From: JAEYZS01 sp964469265
GTDB taxonomy: Bacteria > Bdellovibrionota > Bdellovibrionia > Bdellovibrionales > JAEYZS01
Reading direction: 5' to 3'
Length of the DNA stretch: 8,169 nucleotides
Assembly: GCA_964469265.1 (NCBI GenBank)
Contig: CAYXYF010000053.1
Span: 1 to 8,169, forward strand
Shown: positions 1 to 6,536 of the stretch, piece by piece
How the letters are laid out: each line of letters opens with the position of its first letter
How positions within the stretch are numbered: the first letter of the stretch is position 1
Made by a program: the position numbers and the translations under genes
The notes under the pieces: model-generated
Seen by the model: only the letters and a program-made list of their open reading frames with translations
Databases searched by the model: none
Told to the model about the DNA's origin: nothing

Positions 1-74
1 ACCCAGTTCATCTGCTCGACATTTTGTGCCGTAGCTGTTGCTACTACTTCTTGTGCGTGTGCTATTGAAATCAA
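1..74 (-). CDS. 5' end of next operon gene, possibly ExbB/TolQ/AglR-like motor subunit (partial)
   Basis: Only the first 24 codons lie in the window; the gene continues past base 1. The start is the TTG at 74-72: a consensus AGGAGG sits 5 nt upstream and an in-frame TAG lies just beyond it, so no longer N-terminus is possible. The peptide begins MISIAHAQEVVATATA and reaches NVEQMNWV at the window edge. It has no basic n-region and no hydrophobic core before the AHAQ, so it does not look like a signal peptide. A short polar lead ending in a motif like NVEQMNWV is what I expect just before the first TM helix of an ExbB/TolQ/MotA-family proton-channel subunit, and such genes (AglR/AglQ in Myxococcus) power the Glt machine. 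That identity is inference from context and very few residues. An in-frame ATG at codon 22 is a weaker alternative start. It follows the GltG-like gene by 61 bp. Confidence 0.6.
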   Translation of the reverse strand, partial: MISIAHAQEVVATATAQNVEQMNW

Positions 75-79
75 GGTAA

Positions 80-85
80 CCTCCT
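80..85 (-). promoter_or_regulatory. Shine-Dalgarno AGGAGG for the partial gene at 74
   Basis: On the minus strand AGGAGG is followed by TTACC and then TTG. It is a full match to the anti-SD core and the strongest ribosome binding site in the window. It decides the TTG start at 74 in preference to the internal ATG 21 codons later, which has no comparable upstream site. Confidence 0.75.
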
Positions 86-135
86 ATTAAGTCCTAGATT
101 TTAATTCTTATCTTTCTTTTAAATTCATTTTCCTT

Positions 136-2187
136 TTACTGTGCATTAAACAAGAACGGATATCTTACAACCGCTTCTTGATCCGCTGGCGGCTCTGGGA
201 ATTTCCAAGTTCTTAAACGCGACAGTACGCAGTTTTCAACTTCTGAATTTCTTAGAGTCGAACTAGCAACTGTTGCATTTGAAACCCGCCCGTTACCGAT
301 AATTACCCACTCAAGAATAACTTTCCCGTACAAGTTCGGATTCTTGTTCAATGACTTTTCATAACATGCTTGAATTTGTCTTTGATTCTCACGAATCACT
401 CGGCGAATTGCCTCTCTGTCTATCGTTCCCGTAAAACTTTCGCCTACGCCACCAGGTTTTACAGTCGCTCTAGATTTTGCACCCAAACCACCTGTTCCAT
501 ATCCGGAGTTTCCGCCACCGCGGCCCTTAGTACTTACGCCAGCGATACCATAAGTTGCAGTTCCTTCACCGCCTGCACCGATGTCTTTTAATCCAGTGCC
601 TGGAGTGTTGCCTGCACCGAGTGCCACTTGTCCACCAGTACCCGTTGCTTCGCCCGCTAAACCACCAAGGTTTCCTGATCCAGAATACGCTTGTGAAAGT
701 TGATCATTGAAACCTTTTGATCCAAAGGCACTAAAAATACCTTGCTTCGTTGGGTCGGGTTGCGGCTTCGCTCTTGGAGCACTATCAGGTCTTGCTCTTT
801 GTCGTGTATTTGCTCGCACTACGCCTTGGCCTCTTCCACGGTTTGGTGTCGTAGGCTTTCTCACCGTAGACTGTGAATCATTTGGAGCGGCTTCTGATGC
901 AGCACCCTCTTCACCTCTACTCGGTGCCACTTCTCTATCTTGGAAAGCTTGCGTTGCTGAAGCACCAGTTTGCGACTCCTCTGATAAATCAATTCTCTGT
1001 CGTGGTTTATCATAAATAAACGCTGCAACCTTTGGAGTTTCCTCTTCGGGTTCTTCCTCTGGTGCATCTGGCGTATAAATAGCAAAGTAAATTCCTAAAA
1101 TTCCGAAGAATAAAGTGGTCACAACAAGAGTTGCAATCTCACCAGTCGATAGCAAAAGAAACGGAGCGGGAATTGCTTTAGGAGCGGCATCCACGAAGCG
1201 CACAAATACGCACACGCCGCTGCCCAAGTCCACTTTTACAACATAAGTTTGATCAAGAGGAATTGCATAACCAGCACCTTCTCGTGGCAACTTACCTTTC
1301 AAAATAAGATCATTAATCGTTGTGACCTTGTCTCCGACTTTAACTTCACCGTTCATATCGGGCGTAATCAGAATCCGAACTTGAGCATCGATTTTAATTA
1401 AAGGATGAGACACGGTCTCATCAAAGATAGGAATACTAATTGTGTTCTTCGGACTACTTCCAACGGTTACAACTTGTGTCTCATCAAAATGATATGTATC
1501 TAAAATTCGCTCATTCCAAGCCACCGTAACTTCAACAACGTTTCCTTTTCCAGGCTCCAAGACTTCACCAAGGTTTTTGATCTCACTCGGAGGTGCATAA
1601 GAGCCTTTAAATTCCGTCGGTTGTTTATAGGTTTCGCCAGTCGGAACAAAATCCATTCCTGGAGCAGGCATAACTTCCATCACTGGTTTTTTCACCGCAT
1701 GAACGTCATTTCGCTCTCGTATAGGAGCTTCTTTTTTTGGAGTTTCAGATTCTGGTTTAACCACCAGATCCTCAGGCACAGCTGGAGGAGCTTCTGGCAT
1801 CTTTGGTGGAGCTTCTGTTTTTTGTTCTGTGGGTTTAGATGGTGGAGGCGCAACCGTTGCAGAACTTTGAGCCACTGGCTTAGGTAAACCAATAAAAAAC
1901 TCCAATCGGTAATTTCCGATTTTGAGTTCTTCACCAGAACTGATTCTTTCATCAAGGATTTGTGCACCACTTTTAAAAGTTCCCGTCACCGATCCTAGGT
2001 CACAGACATAGAACCCATCTTGACGTTTTTCAATTAACGCATGGACTGCGGCAACTTCTGAGCCCTTTAGCTTAAGATGCGCTTCACCCTCTTGACCAAT
2101 AATGATCTGAGGCTCAGATGATTGGAATACTTCGATTAAATCTTGCCCCAAATAAACACGTATAAATACGCGATCATTGATACTCAT
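136..2187 (-). CDS. gltG: GltG/PglI-type gliding protein: FHA-like domain, TM helix, TonB-like AgmX/PglI C-terminal domain
   Basis: A 683-residue single-pass inner-membrane protein. Residues 5-98 form an FHA-like fold (IIIGQ at 28-32, VHALI near 48-52, DLGSVTGTF at 63-71). Residues 103-200 are a Pro/Glu/Lys-rich linker. Residues 216-333 form a second beta-rich cytoplasmic domain opening VVEVTVAWNERILDTYHF, a pattern I associate with AgmX/PglI proteins. The TM helix lies at about 343-371 with no signal peptide, so the N-terminus is cytoplasmic. The periplasmic part has an acidic patch (373-385), a low-complexity linker, a Gly-rich stretch (500-580) and a C-terminal domain at 586-683 (REAIRRVIRENQRQIQACYE, then GKVILEWVIIGNGRV, then WKFPEPP) of the AgmX/PglI tail type, with Cys608 and Cys653. 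In Myxococcus, GltG/PglI carries this FHA-TM-TonB-like layout and couples the AglRQS motor to the periplasmic Glt scaffold. The ATG overlaps the upstream stop (ATGA) and has a good SD. The canonical phosphothreonine-binding residues of the FHA domain are substituted. Confidence 0.85.
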   Translation of the reverse strand: MSINDRVFIRVYLGQDLIEVFQSSEPQIIIGQEGEAHLKLKGSEVAAVHALIEKRQDGFYVCDLGSVTGTFKSGAQILDERISSGEELKIGNYRLEFFIGLPKPVAQSSATVAPPPSKPTEQKTEAPPKMPEAPPAVPEDLVVKPESETPKKEAPIRERNDVHAVKKPVMEVMPAPGMDFVPTGETYKQPTEFKGSYAPPSEIKNLGEVLEPGKGNVVEVTVAWNERILDTYHFDETQVVTVGSSPKNTISIPIFDETVSHPLIKIDAQVRILITPDMNGEVKVGDKVTTINDLILKGKLPREGAGYAIPLDQTYVVKVDLGSGVCVFVRFVDAAPKAIPAPFLLLSTGEIATLVVTTLFFGILGIYFAIYTPDAPEEEPEEETPKVAAFIYDKPRQRIDLSEESQTGASATQAFQDREVAPSRGEEGAASEAAPNDSQSTVRKPTTPNRGRGQGVVRANTRQRARPDSAPRAKPQPDPTKQGIFSAFGSKGFNDQLSQAYSGSGNLGGLAGEATGTGGQVALGAGNTPGTGLKDIGAGGEGTATYGIAGVSTKGRGGGNSGYGTGGLGAKSRATVKPGGVGESFTGTIDREAIRRVIRENQRQIQACYEKSLNKNPNLYGKVILEWVIIGNGRVSNATVASSTLRNSEVENCVLSRLRTWKFPEPPADQEAVVRYPFLFNAQ

Positions 2188-2456
2188 TTACCACCTCTTG
2201 GGACCACTTCGGAAGTTTTTCTCATTTCAGGAAGAAAATTTTCTCTGAGTTTGATGAGTCTTCCGAAATTAAACTGCTTTTTCTGCATGATATAGAACAG
2301 CTCAGGCTTTTGTACTTCACCTCGAATCAACTGATCTTCGAAGTTAATATTGGTTCTCTTTTTCTGTGCGTGAGAATCAACTCCCGCAAACAACAGAGTC
2401 AAGAAGGTAAAAATGATAAATAGTTTTGTTGAACTAATCTTACTCAAGATGAACAT
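2184..2456 (-). CDS. gltF: small exported protein, GltF/CglF type
   Basis: A 90-residue protein, or 87 if translation starts at the TTG discussed below. It has an N-terminal signal peptide: Lys7 and Lys11, a hydrophobic core LFIIFTFLTLLFAG (12-25) and a likely signal peptidase I site SHA|Q after Ala30. The mature chain is about 60 residues, starts QKKRTNINFED and contains LIRGEVQKPELFYIMQKK and FGRLIKLRENFLPEM. This pattern (a basic head, an INFED-type strand, a G-E-x-x-K-P-E turn, then LIKLRxNF) is one I associate with GltF/CglF proteins encoded next to GltE and GltG in deltaproteobacterial gliding clusters. The position between the TPR lipoprotein and the FHA/TonB-like gene matches gltE-gltF-gltG in Myxococcus. 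The molecular role is not well defined; it is presumably a small periplasmic or envelope subunit. There is no lipobox Cys. The stop overlaps the next ATG by 4 nt. The family call rests on size, motif memory and synteny. Confidence 0.7.
   Translation of the reverse strand: MFILSKISSTKLFIIFTFLTLLFAGVDSHAQKKRTNINFEDQLIRGEVQKPELFYIMQKKQFNFGRLIKLRENFLPEMRKTSEVVPRGGK
2192..2198 (-). promoter_or_regulatory. Ribosome binding site of the GltG-like gene, inside the end of the GltF-like gene
   Basis: The minus strand reads AGAGGTGGTAA and then ATG, so GAGG ends 6 nt before the start. The site lies within the last codons of the upstream gene (encoding PRGGK), and with the ATGA overlap it suggests translational coupling. 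It supports the ATG at 2187 as the true start. Confidence 0.7.
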
Positions 2457-2460
2457 CCTT
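2456..2460 (-). promoter_or_regulatory. AAGGA ribosome binding site that puts the ATG start of the GltF-like gene in doubt
   Basis: The minus strand reads AACAAGGATGTTCATCTTG. The AAGGA overlaps the annotated ATG (2456-2454), which therefore has essentially no spacer. The in-frame TTG three codons later (2447-2445) has an 8-nt spacer. Starting there would give MSKISSTKLFII, a more typical signal peptide with Lys in the n-region directly before the core. Confidence 0.5.
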
Positions 2461-2471
2461 GTTGCTTATGC

Positions 2472-2490
2472 CTCAATCATGATGATCGAG
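2472..2490. repeat. small inverted repeat between the GltE-like and GltF-like genes
   Basis: On the minus strand CTCGATCAT and ATGATTGAG flank one C. The arms pair over 9 bp with one G-U; a realistic hairpin would be 7 bp with a 5-nt loop. It sits in the 49-bp gap between the GltE-like stop and the GltF-like start, about 15 nt upstream of the GltF-like ATG. On the minus strand it is followed by GCATAAGC, not a T run, so it is not an intrinsic terminator for this operon. It could be an mRNA processing or stability element, or a dyad operator. The role is unknown. Confidence 0.45.
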
Positions 2491-2505
2491 CCCCTTTTTC
2501 CATTA

Positions 2506-3357
2506 TCACTGATTTAACTTATTAGTTAAAGCATTAACTTTTCTAAGTATGCTTGGATCAGTGGTTATAAATCTAATCTTATTCAATAAGTCTTTTGCCG
2601 CCTTAGGATCTTTTTTAAATTCAGTCCAAAGTATAGCTTGGTTCAATAAAACTGGAACCTGCTGCTTTCTCGTATCAATACTTTGGTAGACCTTAAGCGC
2701 GTTATCGATTTTGCCCGTTCCTCGAAGAGCGATTGCATAGTTGTTTGCAATGGCTGCATTCCCGCGATCACGCCTGTAAGCATTCTCTAATAACCGAAGT
2801 GCTTTGTCGTAGTCGAGGTACTTCAGATAAATGGCACCTAGGTTTGCGTTGGCTCCGACGTGTCTTGAGTTTTTTCTCAATGCGTTTTTAAAGTATTCCT
2901 GGGCGGCAAACTCATCGCCATTCATCATCTCAATAACACCTAGACCATTGTTGGCGTCGGCATTGTCTTTGTCTTTTTCAAGGACTCGCTCAAAATAAAT
3001 TTTTGCGGCATCTGGCATTTTGGCTTTGATGTAGTAAGTCCCAAAACCGTTTAACACTTTTATGTTGTCAGGGGAGCGCGCCAAGAGTTCACTCCCAGCA
3101 TTTAACATCTGGCGCTCACGTCCGTTATTAACGCCATCTTCAAATCTTTTTTCTAAAGAGCCTGAAGACTGCTTCGGGGTTTCGCTTTCAAACGCTGACT
3201 GATCGGCAGACTCATCTGGTTTTGCATCACCGCCGCCGCCCATTTCTTGATCAAGCTGTCCACTTCCGCCCGACTTATCATAATCTTGCAGAACAGTTGC
3301 ACAGCCAGACAGAACCAATAAAGTAACCGCTAAAGTTACAAAATTTAATTTCTTCAT
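2506..3357 (-). CDS. gltE: TPR lipoprotein, GltE/AglT type
   Basis: A 283-residue lipoprotein. The signal MKKLNFVTLAVTLLVLSGCA has a clean lipobox, LSGC, with the lipidated residue Cys19 followed by Ala and no Asp at +2, so outer-membrane sorting is expected. Residues 25-70 are a Gly/Asp/Ser-rich tether. From about residue 70 to the end the protein is alpha-helical TPR. Clear units are PDNIKVLNGFGTYYIKAKM (from 96), DNADANNGLGVIEMMNGD (from 131), HVGANANLGAIYLKY (from 166) and NAAIANNYAIALRGTGK (from 200), followed by a degenerate unit. In Myxococcus, AglT/GltE is a TPR lipoprotein of the gliding complex encoded between GltD/AgmU and GltF, the arrangement seen here. It is probably a scaffold at the inner leaflet of the outer membrane. 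The ATG overlaps the upstream stop (ATGA) and has AAGG 7 nt before it. Sure of a TPR lipoprotein; the GltE assignment rests on architecture and synteny. Confidence 0.85.
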   Translation of the reverse strand: MKKLNFVTLAVTLLVLSGCATVLQDYDKSGGSGQLDQEMGGGGDAKPDESADQSAFESETPKQSSGSLEKRFEDGVNNGRERQMLNAGSELLARSPDNIKVLNGFGTYYIKAKMPDAAKIYFERVLEKDKDNADANNGLGVIEMMNGDEFAAQEYFKNALRKNSRHVGANANLGAIYLKYLDYDKALRLLENAYRRDRGNAAIANNYAIALRGTGKIDNALKVYQSIDTRKQQVPVLLNQAILWTEFKKDPKAAKDLLNKIRFITTDPSILRKVNALTNKLNQ

Positions 3358-6300
3358 AAGCTCACCTTTGGCATTTCATAATCAATAAACACTTCTTCAA
3401 GTACAGTTTCACCGCCACCCTCAAGTCTTGATAGAGCCGAATGGGCAGCAATCGTATACTCACTGTATCCATCAACTTGTTTTGCTTTATTGACTGCGTT
3501 TTTGTAGTTATCTACGGCCTGCTTTTTAAGAGGTCCTGCAACCTTCTCGACTTCAGCTTTGTAGACTTCAGTTTGTTCAGCATTTAACCCTTTAGGCAAC
3601 GGAGTTTTATAAATTGCATCTGCGATATGTTCATAAGCTTCCCCCGCCGTTGCAAGAGCAGCGACTACGTATTCTCCTACGTCCAGTCGAACAATAGATT
3701 CAAGCTCTTTATTGAGGCGGTTAATCAGAGCAAGCTTTTTTTGGATCGCAGGTCCCTGCCCCTTTGGATCACGTGGAATTCGAATCGCCTTCATTTCGGC
3801 TAAGATCGGAAGCACAAATCTAAACTGCGCTTCGGCAGAACGTCTTGCTCCCACGCCGTCTTTAGCTCGGCGGCTCAGCGTAATTACTTTTCTAAACCAT
3901 TCGTCGGCTTTTTTTACATTTCTTGCTTGGTCCGCATTTTTTGCAATTCTATAAGCTGCAGAGATCACAAGCCCGAGATCGCGCGGATTAGAGTTAATGA
4001 ATTTCTCAAAGTACGCATTCGCCGCAGACAAACGGTTACGCTTTTCCTCAATCTCGCCGATCAAGAAAAGTGCGTCGACCTTTGTCGGCTTCTTTGAAAT
4101 ATCAATATATTTATTAAGGTTTCGAATAGCGCGTGGATAGTCTTTAAACCCATTATAAATAATTGCCGCGTTATAATAGAGGTCTGGAGTTAAAGCATCC
4201 GTCGGATATTCTGAAGCAAACTTCTCAAATTCTTGCGCAGCTCGTTTTAATTGACCAGTTCTCTCATAAATCCTACCGATGAGTCTTCGCGCCTCTTTTC
4301 TCTGAGCTTGATTTTCTTTCGAGCGCATATTGAGAAAGCCATTGTACATCTGAACAGCTTTCGGAAGATCTCCTGCTCTCTCATAATTAATCCCAGCGTT
4401 GTATCTTGCAATTGCAGCAAGGCCTGACCTCGGATACATCTTCGTAAAGTTCTCAAAAGCTTTTGCAGAACCCACAAAGTTTTTAGTTCCTTCAAGGTCT
4501 TGAGCTTCTTTAAAACGTGCCTTCTCGACAACATCTTTAATGTCCATATTCGCACCAGCAGATTGTAAGCCTGGTGTCGCAAGGAGAGCTTGTCCTGCTT
4601 TTGAAAGACCTTCGTAGTCTTTTCTTAAGTTGTAAATATCAAGAATTAAGTTGGCAGCATAACTTGCAGTTTTCGTGCGGGCGTGACCTTTTACGATTTC
4701 ATTAAAGATCGCAAGCGCTTGGTCAAAATAGTTATGAGAGTAATACATCCGACCCGTTTTGAACCGAATATCTAAAGCCTTATCAGCCTTCGGAAATTTT
4801 GCAGTATAAGCTTCTGAAACCTGGACGAACTCTTTTTCGTATTCGTTAAATTCAAACGGCTCTAAACTTTCTCCTCTGATCTTTTCAAGCGCAGCCTCTG
4901 AAGGGAGACGCTTCTCTAAAGATAAGATGATATTGATCATTGAAAGTTCATGATACTGAGAGTTTGGCGCATGCTGCACAACCCATCTGTATTGAGTTGT
5001 CGCATTTTCGTATTCTTTCATGTCGTATAACAATTCTCCGTAAAAGAAGCGCATTTCAGCTGCATTTTTAGAAGTGTTAAACTCTTTCACATAAAGTTCG
5101 TATAAGTTTTTGGTTAGCCTTAACCCCGCAGCGTTCCGAGATTTCTGAAGGGCTTTGTGCTCGTTTAGGATATAACCCCGTAGAGTTTCCTCCCTTGTAT
5201 CAAAAGACTTTTGAACTTCTTTTGGGTTCGCTCTAGCCCAAGAACTCTCCGAGTTATAATTTGTAATCCAGTTAAATAGCTCCTGTCTAAACACCTGTCG
5301 ACTTCCACCAGCAGCGTAGTTTTTTACGATCTGAAACTGGAAATCAAAGTTCTTCGGCGAGTCAGGATTCATGTCGATGAGTTGCCCAAAAATAAACCTT
5401 GCCGCTGCACGGTGACCTCGGTCTGAGTACAGATAGCCCAATCTTTCAAGAGAGCTATAAACTCTTTTCTCACCGCCCATGCGTTCAAAATAATCCGCAG
5501 CACTTTGGTAAGCTTTGACGTCTGGATAGAACAAGATGAGATCGTTATAAGCTTCGTCAGCAAGACGGATTCTGTTGACGGTCTTTCCATCTTCTGCCGC
5601 TTGGCTTACGTTTTCTTCAGAAAGCTCGATAACTTTTTCTAAGTGGTTAATTGCGATGGCAGGTTGTCCGAGCCTGTAGTGACACCATGCTAATTTATAA
5701 ACTGCGAATGGATAGATTCTGCTCTTTGGACTCTTCAATACGTTTTTATAATTCTCGGCAGCCTTTTTCCAGTCATTATTCTCAAAGTAATATTCCGCAG
5801 TCGCGAAATACGCTTCAGTAATATAAATCGAGCGCGGAAATTCCTTCGTTAATCTTTCGTAGTACGCTGTGCCCGCTTTCCAGTTTCCGAGTTCGACGTT
5901 GTTATAGCCCATAAAGAAGTAGGCTTGATCAAGTTTTTTACTCTTTGGGAAATCCTTAATGTACCAGCTATAAAGCTCCATTGCCCTTCTGTTATAGACT
6001 TGAGGTGCCTTCATGTCGACACGAGGAGCTCTTCCTTTACGTCCCTTTGCTTCCCATTCTTGAATCTTTTTATCAAATTCGTTTTGAATCCTGTACTGAA
6101 CAAGCTTTGCCTTCTCTACATAAAGCTCACCCAAACGCAGCCAGATTTCTCCTCTTTCCGGACTCTTTCTAAACTTCTGGCTGAGCGTGTAAAGCTCGTT
6201 GATCTGTTGGTCGAGAATTCGCTCGAGCTGTGCCTCTCTTTGATTCGATTGTATGAAAAATTTCATTGAAGATGGCGGTTTAATCTTTGAAGTATTCCTT

Positions 6301-6518
6301 ACGGTCACGGTCTTAGCCGCTGGAACGCTTGGAATAATCTTTGTAAACTTATTAATCTGAACGTCACTTCCTCGGTCTTTATCTTTATACCGCGAAAGAA
6401 CATCCGCCACCGTCGATGCCTTTTTTGCAGGTCTTTGCTGCCTTCTTCTCTGTGCTTCAGAGTAGTCAGCATTAAGAACAATACTTAGACCAATTATTAA
6501 ACACATCAGCTTTTTCAT
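3354..6518 (-). CDS. gltD: large periplasmic TPR protein, GltD/AgmU type
   Basis: A 1054-residue exported protein. The signal peptide is MKKLMCLIIGLSIVLNADYS with cleavage likely at SEA|Q (after Ala22); Cys6 is not in a lipobox. The mature head is very basic (RRRQQRPAKK), then an extended region runs to about residue 90. The rest is a helical solenoid of TPR-like units. Clear ones are at 123-140 (GEIWLRLGELYVEKAK), 196-228, 233-265, 270-298, 488-520, 583-612, 700-730, 778-807 and 814-846; a less regular stretch covers 400-470. The C-terminal 120 residues contain LDVGEYVVAALATAGEAYEH and KTPLPKGLNAEQ, a non-TPR-like tail that I recall at the end of AgmU-like proteins. AgmU/GltD of Myxococcus is a TPR protein of roughly 1,200 residues needed for gliding and encoded just upstream of gltE, so this one is somewhat shorter. 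It is probably a periplasmic scaffold. The start follows a weak TAGG site, 18 bp after the previous stop. Confidence 0.8.
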   Translation of the reverse strand: MKKLMCLIIGLSIVLNADYSEAQRRRQQRPAKKASTVADVLSRYKDKDRGSDVQINKFTKIIPSVPAAKTVTVRNTSKIKPPSSMKFFIQSNQREAQLERILDQQINELYTLSQKFRKSPERGEIWLRLGELYVEKAKLVQYRIQNEFDKKIQEWEAKGRKGRAPRVDMKAPQVYNRRAMELYSWYIKDFPKSKKLDQAYFFMGYNNVELGNWKAGTAYYERLTKEFPRSIYITEAYFATAEYYFENNDWKKAAENYKNVLKSPKSRIYPFAVYKLAWCHYRLGQPAIAINHLEKVIELSEENVSQAAEDGKTVNRIRLADEAYNDLILFYPDVKAYQSAADYFERMGGEKRVYSSLERLGYLYSDRGHRAAARFIFGQLIDMNPDSPKNFDFQFQIVKNYAAGGSRQVFRQELFNWITNYNSESSWARANPKEVQKSFDTREETLRGYILNEHKALQKSRNAAGLRLTKNLYELYVKEFNTSKNAAEMRFFYGELLYDMKEYENATTQYRWVVQHAPNSQYHELSMINIILSLEKRLPSEAALEKIRGESLEPFEFNEYEKEFVQVSEAYTAKFPKADKALDIRFKTGRMYYSHNYFDQALAIFNEIVKGHARTKTASYAANLILDIYNLRKDYEGLSKAGQALLATPGLQSAGANMDIKDVVEKARFKEAQDLEGTKNFVGSAKAFENFTKMYPRSGLAAIARYNAGINYERAGDLPKAVQMYNGFLNMRSKENQAQRKEARRLIGRIYERTGQLKRAAQEFEKFASEYPTDALTPDLYYNAAIIYNGFKDYPRAIRNLNKYIDISKKPTKVDALFLIGEIEEKRNRLSAANAYFEKFINSNPRDLGLVISAAYRIAKNADQARNVKKADEWFRKVITLSRRAKDGVGARRSAEAQFRFVLPILAEMKAIRIPRDPKGQGPAIQKKLALINRLNKELESIVRLDVGEYVVAALATAGEAYEHIADAIYKTPLPKGLNAEQTEVYKAEVEKVAGPLKKQAVDNYKNAVNKAKQVDGYSEYTIAAHSALSRLEGGGETVLEEVFIDYEMPKVSL
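3365..3369 (-). promoter_or_regulatory. Ribosome binding site of the GltE-like gene, within the end of the GltD-like gene
   Basis: The minus strand reads AAAGGTGAGCTT and then ATG: AAAGG lies 7 nt before the start, within the codons for the last residues (PKVSL) of the upstream protein. With the 4-nt ATGA overlap this indicates coupled translation and fixes the lipoprotein start. Confidence 0.65.
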
Positions 6519-6536
6519 AGTTTTTTGCCTATCTTG

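Noticed and set aside
108..128. Six-codon mini-ORF (MNLKER) on the minus strand in the spacer after the GltG-like gene, with AAGGA close upstream
   Set aside because: The spacer to the ATG is only about 2-3 nt, the peptide is uninformative, and A-rich spacers give such mini-ORFs by chance.
442..690. Gly-rich low-complexity stretch of the GltG-like protein as a possible tandem repeat or phase-variable tract
   Set aside because: The Gly-containing segments (GTGG, GLGG, GAGG types) are irregular in spacing and codon use. No exact DNA repeat unit is visible; it reads as a flexible linker.
370..1015. Plus-strand open frames of 73 and 102 codons opposite the GltG-like gene
   Set aside because: They lie wholly antisense to a well-supported protein with recognisable domains, mirror its low-complexity Gly/Pro codons, and have no convincing start signals or domain content.
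1730..1742. A7 run in the Pro-rich linker of the GltG-like gene, a possible slippage site next to a 92-codon alternative frame
   Set aside because: The alternative frame is a composition-driven shadow without domains, and the main frame is intact from the FHA domain to the C-terminal tail.
2472..2501. Inverted repeat followed on the plus strand by CCCCTTTTTC, resembling an intrinsic terminator for plus-strand transcription
   Set aside because: There is no plus-strand gene for it to serve, the T run begins four bases after the stem and is interrupted, and the stem is AT-rich.
3733..3745. A-AAA-AAG heptamer in frame in the GltD-like gene (CAA AAA AAG), as in dnaX frameshifting
   Set aside because: The zero-frame protein continues for 130 more sensible residues. 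I see no clear stimulatory stem-loop or upstream SD-like element, and A runs are common at this base composition.
5925..6269. Plus-strand open frame of 114 codons opposite the GltD-like gene
   Set aside because: It is an antisense shadow of TPR codons. The hydrophobic look comes from reading Lys/Glu/Arg codons in reverse complement.
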